Shown here: piece by piece, positions 51,906-60,560 of the stretch
Position numbering within the stretch: position 1 is the stretch's first letter
How the letters are laid out: every line of letters starts with the position of its first letter
Assembly (NCBI GenBank): GCA_015057025.1
Contig: SVFD01000008.1
Location: 57,220-121,219, forward strand
Origin: Lachnospiraceae bacterium
Lineage (GTDB): Bacteria; Bacillota; Clostridia; Lachnospirales; Lachnospiraceae
Direction: 5' to 3'
Length of the DNA: 64,000 nt
The notes under the pieces: model-generated
The model's database searches: none
What the model saw: the letters and a program-made list of their open reading frames with translations, nothing else
Told to the model about the DNA's origin: nothing
Position numbers and translations under genes: made by a program

Positions 51906-54326
51906 ATGAATACAGCCCTTTCGTGGATTAAAGCATATGTTCCCGAGTTAGAGTGCACCGACCAGGAGTACTGCGATGCAATGACTTTAAGCGGAACCAA
52001 AGTAGAAGGTTTTGAACGTTTGGACAAGAACCTTGATAAAATTTATGTTGGTGAAATTCTTTCGATTGAAAGACATCCCGATGCAGACAAGTTGATTATT
52101 TGTCAGGTGGACCTCGGATTCGAGAAGTTACAGATTGTAACCGGTGCACCCAATGTAAAAGTAGGAGACAAGGTGCCTGTTGTTATCGACGGCGGTAAAG
52201 TGGCAGGCGGTCATGACGGCGGTCCTTTGCCTGAAGAAGGTATTGTGATTAAGAACGGTAAGCTTCGCGGAATCGATTCTTACGGTATGATGTGTTCCAT
52301 TGAAGAACTTGGAAGCGACAGAAATATGTACCCTGAAGCACCGGAATATGGTATCTATATTTTCCCTGCCGATACTAAGGTAGGTGCTGATGCCATTGAA
52401 GAATTAGGTCTTCGTGATACTGTTTTTGAATACGAAATTACTTCAAACCGTGTAGACTGCTACAGCGTTCTTGGTATTGCAAGAGAAGCGGCAGCAACTT
52501 TCAGAAAGCCTTTTGTTGCACCTGAAGTAGTGGTAAAAGAAAATGGCGAAAAGATTGAAGATTACATCAGCGTAAAAGTAGAAGATACAGACCTTTGCCC
52601 CAGATACTGTGCAAGAGTTTGTACCAATATTAAAATCGGACCTTCTCCCAAGTGGATGCAGAGAAGATTGGCAGCAAGCGGAATCCGTCCTATCAACAAC
52701 TTGGTTGACATAACAAACTATGTTATGGAAGAATACGGACAGCCCATGCATGCTTTTGACTTATCGACAATCGAAGGCAACACCATCATTGTAAAAAGAG
52801 CAAAAGACGGTGAAGAATTCCAGACTTTAGACGGTCAGATGAGAACTTTGGATTCAGAAATGCTTATGATTAACGATGCAAACAGAGCTATCGGTATTGC
52901 AGGTATCATGGGTGGCGAGAATTCCAAGATTTCTGATGATGTAAAGACTGTTGTATTTGAGGCGGCTGCTTTTAACGGTCCCAATATCCGTAAGTCTGCT
53001 AAGAGACTTGGTTTAAGAACCGATGCCAGCGGTAAGTTTGAAAAGGGTGTAGATCCTTACAATGCAGAAGCTGCAATTAACAGAGCATGCCAGTTGGTTC
53101 AGGAATTGGGCTGTGGTGAAGTTGTAAGCGGTATGATTGATGTAAGCGTAGAATTACCGGCTGCAAGAAGAATTGCTTTTGAGCCGGAAAGAATCAACGG
53201 ATTACTTGGTACAGATGTATCCGTAGAAGAAATGAAGGAAATTTTTGCCCGCATTGAATTGACATTGGACGAGGCAACAAATGAGTTGGTTATTCCTTCC
53301 TTCCGTCAGGATTTGGAAGGTTTTGCGGATATCGCGGAAGAAATTGCAAGATTCTTCGGTTATGATAAGATTCCCGTATCTCTTCCTAAGGGTGAAGCAA
53401 CAGCAGGTAAATTATCCTATAAGCTTCGTATTGAACAGAAGGCACGTGAAATTGCAGAGTTCTGTGGTTTCTCACAGGGTATGACATATTCCTTCGAAAG
53501 CCCCAAGGTGTTTGACAAGCTTTTACTTTCTGCAGATGCAAAAGAAAGAGAAGCAATCACAATTTCAAATCCTTTGGGTGAAGACTTCTCAATTATGAGA
53601 ACGATTTCCTTAAACGGAATGCTTACTTCTTTGGCAACCAACTATAACAGAAGAAACAAAGATGTTAAATTATATGAGCAGGGCAATATCTACATTGCGA
53701 AGAGCTTACCTTTGACAGAGCTTCCTGAAGAAAGAATGCAGATGACCTTCGGTTCTTACGGCGAAGGCGATTTCTTCAGCATGAAGGGTGTATTGGAAAC
53801 CTTCTTTGAGTCAGTTGGTATGAAAGAAAAGGTAGAATACGATCCGAACGCAGGCAAGAGCTTCTTACATCCCGGCCGTCAGGCAAGCGTGATTTACAAG
53901 GGCGTAGTGCTTGGTTACTTAGGTGAAGTACATCCTATGGTTTGTGCAAACTATGACTTAAAGGGCAAGGTTTATGTGGCAGTACTTGATATGCCCAACG
54001 TAATTCCTTTTACAACCTACGACAGAAAGTATGAAGGCATTGCGAAATTCCCCGCAGTGACACGTGACATCAGTATGGTAGTGCCCAAGAATATTCTTGC
54101 GGGTGATATCGAAAAGATGCTTGCGCAGCGCGGCGGTAAAATCCTTGAAAGCTACAGACTCTTCGATATTTACGAAGGTGAGCAGATTGAAGCCGGCTTT
54201 AAGTCTATGGCATATGCACTTAGCTTCCGCGATAAGACAAAGACTTTACAGGAAGAAGAAGTTGCAGGCGCAATGAAGAAGATTATGAACGGACTGACAA
54301 GTTTGGGAATTGAGTTGAGAAAATAA
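51906..54326 (+). CDS. pheT: Phenylalanyl-tRNA synthetase beta subunit
   Basis: The 806-residue beta subunit contains the OB-fold tRNA-binding domain (residues 40-150, VGEILSIERHPDADKLIICQVDLG), the B3/B4 editing domain (about 210-385), B5 and the catalytic-like core, and the C-terminal ferredoxin-fold anticodon-binding domain (FPAVTRDISMVVPKNI through GIELRK). All domains are in the usual order and length. It shares the T-box-controlled transcript with pheS. Palindromic copy C begins ten bases after its stop. Confidence 0.98.
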   Translation: MNTALSWIKAYVPELECTDQEYCDAMTLSGTKVEGFERLDKNLDKIYVGEILSIERHPDADKLIICQVDLGFEKLQIVTGAPNVKVGDKVPVVIDGGKVAGGHDGGPLPEEGIVIKNGKLRGIDSYGMMCSIEELGSDRNMYPEAPEYGIYIFPADTKVGADAIEELGLRDTVFEYEITSNRVDCYSVLGIAREAAATFRKPFVAPEVVVKENGEKIEDYISVKVEDTDLCPRYCARVCTNIKIGPSPKWMQRRLAASGIRPINNLVDITNYVMEEYGQPMHAFDLSTIEGNTIIVKRAKDGEEFQTLDGQMRTLDSEMLMINDANRAIGIAGIMGGENSKISDDVKTVVFEAAAFNGPNIRKSAKRLGLRTDASGKFEKGVDPYNAEAAINRACQLVQELGCGEVVSGMIDVSVELPAARRIAFEPERINGLLGTDVSVEEMKEIFARIELTLDEATNELVIPSFRQDLEGFADIAEEIARFFGYDKIPVSLPKGEATAGKLSYKLRIEQKAREIAEFCGFSQGMTYSFESPKVFDKLLLSADAKEREAITISNPLGEDFSIMRTISLNGMLTSLATNYNRRNKDVKLYEQGNIYIAKSLPLTELPEERMQMTFGSYGEGDFFSMKGVLETFFESVGMKEKVEYDPNAGKSFLHPGRQASVIYKGVVLGYLGEVHPMVCANYDLKGKVYVAVLDMPNVIPFTTYDRKYEGIAKFPAVTRDISMVVPKNILAGDIEKMLAQRGGKILESYRLFDIYEGEQIEAGFKSMAYALSFRDKTKTLQEEEVAGAMKKIMNGLTSLGIELRK

Positions 54327-54335
54327 TAAGAGGAC

Positions 54336-54468
54336 GTGGATTGACAATGTTTCCTGCGGGGCACGCTCTCGCTGCGTGTCATACGCAACGGCACATAGGG
54401 TTCTGAAATACAGAACCCAAATGCCGGCGATTCCCCAGCACCCCGTACGGAAAGCATTGTCAATCCAC
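54336..54468 (+). repeat. Long palindromic intergenic element, copy C
   Basis: A perfect 14-base inverted repeat (54336-54349 with 54455-54468) continues inward with a second run, TTCCTGCGGGG facing CCCCGTACGGAA. The core has acgctctcgct (54363-54373), the box atacgcaacggcacatagg (54381-54399), apical hairpin GGGTTCTG/CAGAACCC and the pairing CGGCA/TGCCG (54389-54393 with 54422-54426). It starts ten bases after pheT in the same orientation as copy D, so pheST is bracketed by two direct copies. Confidence 0.75.
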
Positions 54469-54493
54469 TGTGTATGATTATTTATAACAAGAT

Positions 54494-54540
54494 AAAAGCA
54501 CTTCAGATATTAGTAAAATAATATTTGGAGTGCTTTTTTT
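54494..54540 (+). terminator. Terminator downstream of pheST
   Basis: A 19-base stem starting AAAAGCACTTC with its partner ending GGAGTGCTTTT (two wobbles) and loop GTAAAA, followed by T. It separates pheST from the convergent regulator gene. Confidence 0.8.
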
Positions 54541-54546
54541 ATTTTG

Positions 54547-54789
54547 TTATTCAGTTGTTTTATAGATGATAATATCTGCCGGAGTACATTCTAAAACATA
54601 ACAAATTCTTGCTAATACATCGGCATCTATTTTTTCGACGTGGCCGTTATACCATTTGTCGATGACTTCAAAACGTGCATTGATGGCGCGAGCCAAGGCG
54701 TTTCGCGTGATATTCTTTTTGTCCATCATTTCCCGCAAATTAATTTCAATGGAACCATATTGATTTAAGGTATAGATTTCTTTTTTCAT
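54547..54789 (-). CDS. XRE-family HTH regulator (80 aa)
   Basis: A small DNA-binding protein made almost entirely of a Cro/CI-type helix-turn-helix: INLREMMDKKNITRNALARAI, then FEVIDKWYNGHVEKIDADVLARI and CYVLECTPADII. This is the usual layout of the short HTH_26 group. GAGGTG precedes its ATG. It is transcribed divergently from the ligase gene, and the perfect palindrome covering that gene's -10 box is a natural operator candidate. It most likely represses the accessory block, although the pairing is inference from position. Confidence 0.88.
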   Translation of the reverse strand: MKKEIYTLNQYGSIEINLREMMDKKNITRNALARAINARFEVIDKWYNGHVEKIDADVLARICYVLECTPADIIIYKTTE

Positions 54790-54831
54790 TGTTTTTCACC
54801 TCTAACAATATACTATCCAAATTGTTATTCC

Positions 54832-54871
54832 TTGACGAATCCCTTTAATATAGTTACTATATATATAGTAA
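54832..54871 (+). promoter_or_regulatory. Promoter with overlapping palindromic operator, ligase/acyltransferase block
   Basis: TTGACG (54832-54837), 17-base spacer and TACTAT (54855-54860). An 18-base perfect palindrome, TTACTATATATATAGTAA (54854-54871), lies exactly over the -10 and the start region. A protein bound there would block the promoter. Confidence 0.65.
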
Positions 54872-54906
54872 TATAGAGTAATTAATTTTATTCAGGAGGA
54901 GTACAA

Positions 54907-56748
54907 ATGAGTAGCAGTTGTGCTAACGAGAATTTAAATAAATATAGAGCCAAAATCAACCTATTGTCTCATTCAGAGACAGATAAAAGAAATTTGTATC
55001 TCAAAAAACTTTCGATGGGCGAAATATACGGTCCACAAACAGGTTATCCGGAGATTGATAGAAATCATTTGGCATATTATACGGATGAAGAACTCTCTGT
55101 TTCACTACCGGAAAAGACAGTATATGATTTTTGCTTACATAAAAATGAAGAAAATAATGTTATGTTTATTTTCTATAACAAAAAGATTAAAAAACAGTAT
55201 GTATTAAAAATGATAGATGCTGTAGCTGAAGTTTTAACAAATGATTATTGCGTAGGAAAAGGAGATAAAGTATCTCTTCTTTTGCCGACGATTCCTGAGA
55301 CGTATTATATATTTTTTGCTTTAAATAAGATTGGTGCAATAGCAAATTTGATTGACCCGCGAATCAATGAAGAAAGAATTAAAGATTGTTTAGGGGAGAA
55401 TAATAAACTAATCTTTGCAATTGATACATATGGCGAAAAAATTGATAACGTAACAAAGAAATTAAATGTTGATGTGGTATCTATTTCTGCAGCGGAGTCA
55501 TTAAGTGGTTTTATGAAGGCTGTTTATAAAAAGAAGACAAAGATTAAAGCGATTGATAGATTTATTAGCTTTAAATCATTTGTAAAAGGAAAAAATGAAA
55601 AATCTCATTGTGAAGTAAAACCGATTGCATACGAAAAAAATATGGTTGCGGCGATTGTTTATTCCAGTGGTACAACAGGTGTTCCGAAGGGGGTAATGAT
55701 TACAAACGATAATATTAATTCGATTGCTTTTCATATAAAACCGGTTCTGAAGCCGATTCAAAGAAATCATAAATATTTGGTGATTATGCCGCCATTTATT
55801 GCTTATGGCTTGGTGTGTGGATTGTGTTGCCCTGTATATATGGAACAGCAGATGATATTGATTCCTAAATTTACACCGCAGGAGTTTCCGGATATTATCG
55901 CAAAGTATAAACCGAATCATATGTTGGGAGTGCCGTCATTTTTTGAAAGTTTGACTAAAAGTCCTAAATTACAAAAAATGGATTTATCTTTTATCGGATG
56001 CTGTATTGTTGGCGGCGATAAAATGAACGTTGAAACTGAAAAAGAAATTAATCGCTTCTTACAAGAAAGGGGCGGAAAGATAAATATATTGAAAGGCTAT
56101 GGAATGACAGAACTAAGTTCGGCGGCTTTTCTTACACCTTCTAATGATATGAATAAGCACGGTAGTGTAGGCACTGCATTTATAAATAATGATGTAAAAG
56201 TGTTAGATCCGGATACCGGTGCTTATTTGACGTGCAATCAGATTGGAGAAATATATGTTTCAACACCCAGTATGATGGCAGGATATGTGAATAACTCGGA
56301 TGAGGAGAAAAAGGTTTTTGCTACAGATGAATATGGACATACATGGATTAAAACCGGTGACATAGGAAGCGTAGATGAAAAGGGAAATCTTACGATATGC
56401 GGACGTATTAAGAGAATGATTGTACGTCCTGATGGTCATAATGTTTTTCCGAGTGTCATTGAAGATATTATCAATGAGCATAAGGATGTAAAAAATTCGG
56501 TTGTTATCGGTATAGATAGCAAAACAAGTATTAATGGTAAAATTCCGACTGCTGTAATTGTACTGAATAGGAAAGAAGTGGGATTAGAAGATAAGGTTAG
56601 AGAAGAACTTATTAATATACAAAGTATAAAATTGCCACCAAGAGATGTGGCTGAAGAATATATTTTTACGGATGAGTTGCCTCTTACAATGATTGGTAAA
56701 GTGGATATTAAGAAGTTGGAAGAGATGTATGGGAAGGGTAATGGATAA
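54907..56748 (+). CDS. AMP-binding (ANL) acyl/aryl-CoA ligase-like enzyme
   Basis: A 613-residue adenylate-forming enzyme. Motifs seen: YSSGTTGVPKGVMIT (P-loop, about residue 255), GYGMTELSS, KTGDIGSVDEKGNLTICGRIKRMI (hinge region) and the C-terminal catalytic lysine in LTMIGKVDIKKLEE. It should activate a carboxylic acid as an acyl-adenylate and pass it to CoA or a carrier. There is a basic insertion around residues 190-235. No acyl carrier protein gene is nearby, which favours CoA. It heads a block with a membrane protein and two acyltransferases, suggesting supply of an acyl chain for a lipid. GC content and codon use are distinctly AT-richer than in pheST. AGGAGG precedes the ATG. Confidence 0.85.
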   Translation: MSSSCANENLNKYRAKINLLSHSETDKRNLYLKKLSMGEIYGPQTGYPEIDRNHLAYYTDEELSVSLPEKTVYDFCLHKNEENNVMFIFYNKKIKKQYVLKMIDAVAEVLTNDYCVGKGDKVSLLLPTIPETYYIFFALNKIGAIANLIDPRINEERIKDCLGENNKLIFAIDTYGEKIDNVTKKLNVDVVSISAAESLSGFMKAVYKKKTKIKAIDRFISFKSFVKGKNEKSHCEVKPIAYEKNMVAAIVYSSGTTGVPKGVMITNDNINSIAFHIKPVLKPIQRNHKYLVIMPPFIAYGLVCGLCCPVYMEQQMILIPKFTPQEFPDIIAKYKPNHMLGVPSFFESLTKSPKLQKMDLSFIGCCIVGGDKMNVETEKEINRFLQERGGKINILKGYGMTELSSAAFLTPSNDMNKHGSVGTAFINNDVKVLDPDTGAYLTCNQIGEIYVSTPSMMAGYVNNSDEEKKVFATDEYGHTWIKTGDIGSVDEKGNLTICGRIKRMIVRPDGHNVFPSVIEDIINEHKDVKNSVVIGIDSKTSINGKIPTAVIVLNRKEVGLEDKVREELINIQSIKLPPRDVAEEYIFTDELPLTMIGKVDIKKLEEMYGKGNG

Positions 56749-56805
56749 ACATTGTTTTCATTTATTATAAATGAACGAATAATGCACATAGGGAGAAAAT
56801 ATTAA

Positions 56806-58425
56806 ATGAGAAAGCGTACAGGCTCTGGTTCAGTAAAACTATTAATTGTAGGTATCTTTGTTTCAATATTTTTAGTGTTGATATTAACTTTCGGAACGAT
56901 ATGTTACATATATCATGATGATAATAATAGTGAAGCACAAACGATAACTGACTATGACGAAGATGGTGTGCAAGATGACAGTAGTGAAGAGGTATCTGAA
57001 CAAGAGAATAATAAAACAGAAATCGTAGAAAGTACATTACTTGCTTCCGGACTTGCTATCATCGGTATCGCTATTTCAGTATGGGCAGGCTTGAACATCA
57101 TACAGGTTTTAGAGAAGGATAAGTTACTCGAACTGGAGAAACAGGTTACACAATATAAGCACGAAAGATATGTTACGAATAAAACACTTTTCTTAAGAAG
57201 TGTGAAATCAGAACAGAATGAATTAAATCGTTATATTTATGCCAAGTTGTCAGCATGTGCTGATGAGGATGAGGATGAAGTAACGCCGGAGATGTACTTT
57301 GAATTAAATCAGATAGAAGAAATGTTCCAGTTAGCGTATAAGGAGCAACTTTTAGTACAAAGAACTCTGGATAATGATTATTTTAATAATGCAATCAAAA
57401 AGTGTAAGAAAATTAAGCTATTTATAGGAAAGAAAATACATAATGCAGATGTGTTTCAGGAATATTTGGATATTCGTATTCTGGAATTTTATTTCTATAA
57501 GGGATATACGGATCAGTCGAAGAATAGTGGAGAAGTAGAGGAATGTTACAACAATGTTATTAAAGGTTTTCTGAAAATTTTTCATGACTTGAAAAATCCG
57601 CAGAGTTTAGAAAAAGAGAAAAAATATCTTGATAAAAATATTTATCTGACTGTATATATGTTAAATACATTAGGAGAAGCACACAGTAAAATAATTGAGA
57701 GTTATGGTGAGCCTGATGTTGTATCTGATAATATGCGAAAACGTGCTGAACAAGCCCAAAATTACTTTTCGGTAATGGATTCTTTTATTCAGGATGCAGG
57801 GACTGTGCCTGTAAAAGAGCGAAAGCGTATCGTAAGAGAAACTTATTATCGAAATTATGCGAAAGCATTGGAACGAATTGGAACAAATATTGAGAAAAAT
57901 AAAAAAGATACATTTGACAGAAATGGTAAGGTAATGCAGTTGTTCATTAAAGCTGCGGACATTGAATTATGTGGTAAAAATGATGTACCAAGATACAAGG
58001 CGTTTTCTACACTTTTAGGTTTCTATAATAAGGTGATGGAAGAATATCAAATTAGGAGTCTGTTGAATGTAAGAAGTGGTAAGCTAAGGTTTGATAAACG
58101 AGGAATGTTGGAATTTTCAAAAGGAATGTTATTTTATGCTAGAGAGGCAGAACGCAGATATCCAACCAATCATTATTTTGTAAAATGTAAAGCCTGTATC
58201 ATTCGCGATTTGGTAATTTTGGCTTGCTATAACGGTGAGTATGATGTGGCAGATGTATATTTTAGAAAGCTACAGAAACTGGTAAAAACACTAAATGATA
58301 TGGATAGAGGATTAGTGGAATTTGCAATAAAGGAACCTGATGACTTAATGAAGGAGTTAAATAAAGATATAAAAAAAATCTTAATGTGGATTAGAACAAA
58401 AAAGATTAGGAAAAAGGAAAGATAA
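56806..58425 (+). CDS. Two-helix membrane protein of unknown family
   Basis: I do not recognise this 539-residue protein. Residues 9-34 and about 82-102 are membrane helices joined by an acidic extracytoplasmic loop (about 45 residues, rich in Asp, Glu and Ser). The rest is predicted to be cytoplasmic, helical and highly charged, starting with a coiled coil right after the second helix (EKDKLLELEKQVTQYKHERY). The tail resembles helical-repeat scaffolds. No catalytic motif is seen. It is 57 bases from the ligase gene and 24 from the first acyltransferase gene, so it probably belongs to the same unit and may dock the enzymes at the membrane. Confidence 0.7.
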   Translation: MRKRTGSGSVKLLIVGIFVSIFLVLILTFGTICYIYHDDNNSEAQTITDYDEDGVQDDSSEEVSEQENNKTEIVESTLLASGLAIIGIAISVWAGLNIIQVLEKDKLLELEKQVTQYKHERYVTNKTLFLRSVKSEQNELNRYIYAKLSACADEDEDEVTPEMYFELNQIEEMFQLAYKEQLLVQRTLDNDYFNNAIKKCKKIKLFIGKKIHNADVFQEYLDIRILEFYFYKGYTDQSKNSGEVEECYNNVIKGFLKIFHDLKNPQSLEKEKKYLDKNIYLTVYMLNTLGEAHSKIIESYGEPDVVSDNMRKRAEQAQNYFSVMDSFIQDAGTVPVKERKRIVRETYYRNYAKALERIGTNIEKNKKDTFDRNGKVMQLFIKAADIELCGKNDVPRYKAFSTLLGFYNKVMEEYQIRSLLNVRSGKLRFDKRGMLEFSKGMLFYAREAERRYPTNHYFVKCKACIIRDLVILACYNGEYDVADVYFRKLQKLVKTLNDMDRGLVEFAIKEPDDLMKELNKDIKKILMWIRTKKIRKKER

Positions 58426-58449
58426 AGATGCATGTTGGGAGAATAAGCA

Positions 58450-59409
58450 ATGAATGTATTAGCTGAAAAACAATTAAAGGTATTTGAACCATCAATATGT
58501 GAAGTTGAAAGGCAATTACGCGAGGAAGAATTTAATAAATTATATTATCAGCTTCGCAACAAAGATGAGAATGGTTTGTTAGGGTCAATGTCACTTGAAG
58601 CACGGAAAAAGCTGCATTGGTTAATATTGTTTATTTATACTTTAAAAAACCGTTTGGGTGGTTTTAGTTATGAAATTATACATGATGGACGTATGAAGAC
58701 GAATAGACCCATCATATATGCTATTACTCATGTGGGAAAATTTGATATTGAGGTTACAAGTGAAGCAATAAAAGAACATTGTTATCTGCTATCTGGAGAT
58801 TATGAACATATTCAAGGTACTATTGATGCCCCATTTCTACTTTTAAATGGTGTGATATATTTTAATGAAAAGATAAAGGCCGATCGCAGTGCAGTCACTA
58901 ATAAAATGATTGCTCATTTAAAAGCTGGAGGAAATATAATGTATTTTCCAGAGGGTACGTGGAATTTATCACCTAATTTGCCAATGTTACCTTGCTATTG
59001 GGGAATTGTCGAAATTGCTCAAAAAAGTAATTCAATTATTATTCCTGTAGCAGTTGAGCAATATCAGAAACATTTTAAAATTAATATTGGCAATAATTTC
59101 GATATGAAACATTTTGGAAATAATAATAAAGAGAAAGCAAAAGCAATTTCGAAATTGCGAGATGTTATGTCGACACTAAAGTATGAAATCTGGGAAAGTG
59201 AACCACGTCTTAAGAGAAAAACACTATGCGGAAATGAATGGGAGAAGTATGTTGAAGAACGTTTTAAAGAATGGCCATATTTTAATCAAACATATATTAA
59301 CGAGTTGATATTTAAACCAAAGAATGTTGTCACGCCTACAGAAGCTTTTTCATATCTGAACAAATTAATTCCTTGTAAGGAAAATGCCTTTTTGTTTAGA
59401 AAAAAATGA
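58450..59409 (+). CDS. PlsC-like acyltransferase, first paralogue
   Basis: A 319-residue acyltransferase of the LPLAT superfamily. The catalytic HX4D block is HVGKFD (about residue 97) and the substrate-binding block is FPEGTWN (about residue 175), the PlsC motifs I and III. A hydrophobic segment LHWLILFIYTL sits near residue 57. It is related along its whole length to the next gene: both have the ITHVG/ATHIG motif, a LLNGVI...LYLNGVI block, GG-N-xYFPEG-WN, IIPVAVEQY...VPLAIEQY, and end with KENAFLFR/KENAFLLR. The two probably arose by tandem duplication. Exact donor and acceptor are unknown. Its stop overlaps the next start (ATGA). Confidence 0.83.
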   Translation: MNVLAEKQLKVFEPSICEVERQLREEEFNKLYYQLRNKDENGLLGSMSLEARKKLHWLILFIYTLKNRLGGFSYEIIHDGRMKTNRPIIYAITHVGKFDIEVTSEAIKEHCYLLSGDYEHIQGTIDAPFLLLNGVIYFNEKIKADRSAVTNKMIAHLKAGGNIMYFPEGTWNLSPNLPMLPCYWGIVEIAQKSNSIIIPVAVEQYQKHFKINIGNNFDMKHFGNNNKEKAKAISKLRDVMSTLKYEIWESEPRLKRKTLCGNEWEKYVEERFKEWPYFNQTYINELIFKPKNVVTPTEAFSYLNKLIPCKENAFLFRKK

Positions 59410-60392
59410 TACTTTCTACAGGATTAGGTAAATTAAGCGGTATGAATGATAAAACTGCATCATTTTGTAAATTATCAAGACGGAAAAGAATGAAATTATC
59501 TCAAGAACAATTAGATGAGTATTGGCTAAATTACCGAATTGACAGATATGAGCGTGGAATAAATAAAATTAACATATATGGAAGGAAATTAATACATCCA
59601 ATCTTACTTACAATTGTGAAAATTGAGAGGTTAATATTAAAAGAAAAGTTAATCATTATTAAGAATGAACATACTAAAGTAAAGGGACCAATTATATATG
59701 CTGCGACACATATCGGTGGGCATGATGTAGAACGTTGTTTTGAGGCAATAAAAAAGCATGCATTTTTATTTTTAGGAGATCCAAAAGAAATATACCGCAA
59801 TGCTTCAGGCATTTTACTTTATTTAAATGGGGTGATTTGCTTGGAGACAAGAAATAAGTATGATAGGAAAATTGCAAAAGAAACCGCAATTGAGATATTA
59901 AAGCGTGGAGGGAATCTTTTGATTTATCCGGAAGGCGTATGGAATATATCCGAAAACATACTTGTAAATAGAATATTTAAAGGAACGGCTTCTATGGCAA
60001 TTAAAACCGACGTGACGATTGTGCCATTGGCTATTGAACAATACGAGAATAAGTTTTTGGTTAATATTGGGAAAAACATAGATAGTAAAGATTATAGTGA
60101 AAAAGAAATTGATAAATTAACAGATTATTTGCAGGATAAATTAGCAGAGTTAAAGTTGGAGATTTTAGAATATAACGGAATTGTATCCAGAGATTCGTTA
60201 GATGTAGAATTAAAAGAAAAATGGGTAGAAAATATATTTGCAAAAGCTGATTTTTCCTATACAGTGCAGGATATATATGATACGCAATATCCTGACGAAT
60301 ACGATAAAGCAGATGAAGTCTTTTCTTTTATGGAGAAATTAGAACCGAAAAAGGAAAATGCTTTTTTGTTAAGGTATAGGTATAAAAGATAA
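59406..60392 (+). CDS. PlsC-like acyltransferase, second paralogue
   Basis: A 328-residue LPLAT family protein paralogous to the preceding one. Motif I is HIGGHD (about residue 103), motif III is YPEGVWN (about 181). The chosen start overlaps the previous stop as ATGA, which would couple translation; ATG codons at 59442 and 59490 are in frame, and the similarity to the first paralogue begins in earnest after 59490, so a shorter protein is possible. The pair might acylate the two positions of a glycerol or related backbone in sequence, as PlsY/PlsC-like pairs do. A terminator closes the block. Confidence 0.8.
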   Translation: MILSTGLGKLSGMNDKTASFCKLSRRKRMKLSQEQLDEYWLNYRIDRYERGINKINIYGRKLIHPILLTIVKIERLILKEKLIIIKNEHTKVKGPIIYAATHIGGHDVERCFEAIKKHAFLFLGDPKEIYRNASGILLYLNGVICLETRNKYDRKIAKETAIEILKRGGNLLIYPEGVWNISENILVNRIFKGTASMAIKTDVTIVPLAIEQYENKFLVNIGKNIDSKDYSEKEIDKLTDYLQDKLAELKLEILEYNGIVSRDSLDVELKEKWVENIFAKADFSYTVQDIYDTQYPDEYDKADEVFSFMEKLEPKKENAFLLRYRYKR

Positions 60393-60422
60393 TAAGATAT
60401 AATTGTAAAAACTATTAGAAAG

Positions 60423-60447
60423 AGACAAGGCAACTTGTCTTTTTTTA
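60423..60447 (+). terminator. Terminator of the ligase/acyltransferase block
   Basis: AGACAAG and CTTGTCT form a seven-pair stem with loop GCAA, followed by six more T. Confidence 0.85.
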
Positions 60448-60453
60448 ATCTCA
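60434..60453 (+). repeat. 20-base direct repeat, copy 1
   Basis: The sequence CTTGTCTTTTTTTAATCTCA, the 3' arm and T-run of the block's terminator, recurs unchanged at 62397-62416 on the other side of the M18 peptidase gene. Confidence 0.7.
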
Positions 60454-60475
60454 TAGTTGAAAATCAATTCTTTCA

Positions 60476-60505
60476 TTGCTAATTTTACCCATTTTAGGCT
60501 ATAAT
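60476..60505 (+). promoter_or_regulatory. Promoter of the M18 aminopeptidase gene
   Basis: TTGCTA (60476-60481), 18-base spacer, perfect TATAAT (60500-60505). Confidence 0.65.
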
Positions 60506-60524
60506 ATAAAACAGTGAAAGTTTA

Positions 60525-60560
60525 AGAAAGGAGCGACGTTTCGACGTCTGATTTAAAATA
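60525..60560 (+). promoter_or_regulatory. Ribosome site separated from the start codon by a UUCG hairpin
   Basis: AGAAAGGAG ends at 60533, 26 bases before ATG 60560, which is too far for normal initiation. Between them a perfect hairpin GACGT-TTCG-ACGTC (60535-60548) would fold away 14 bases and leave an effective spacing of about 12. Confidence 0.5.
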
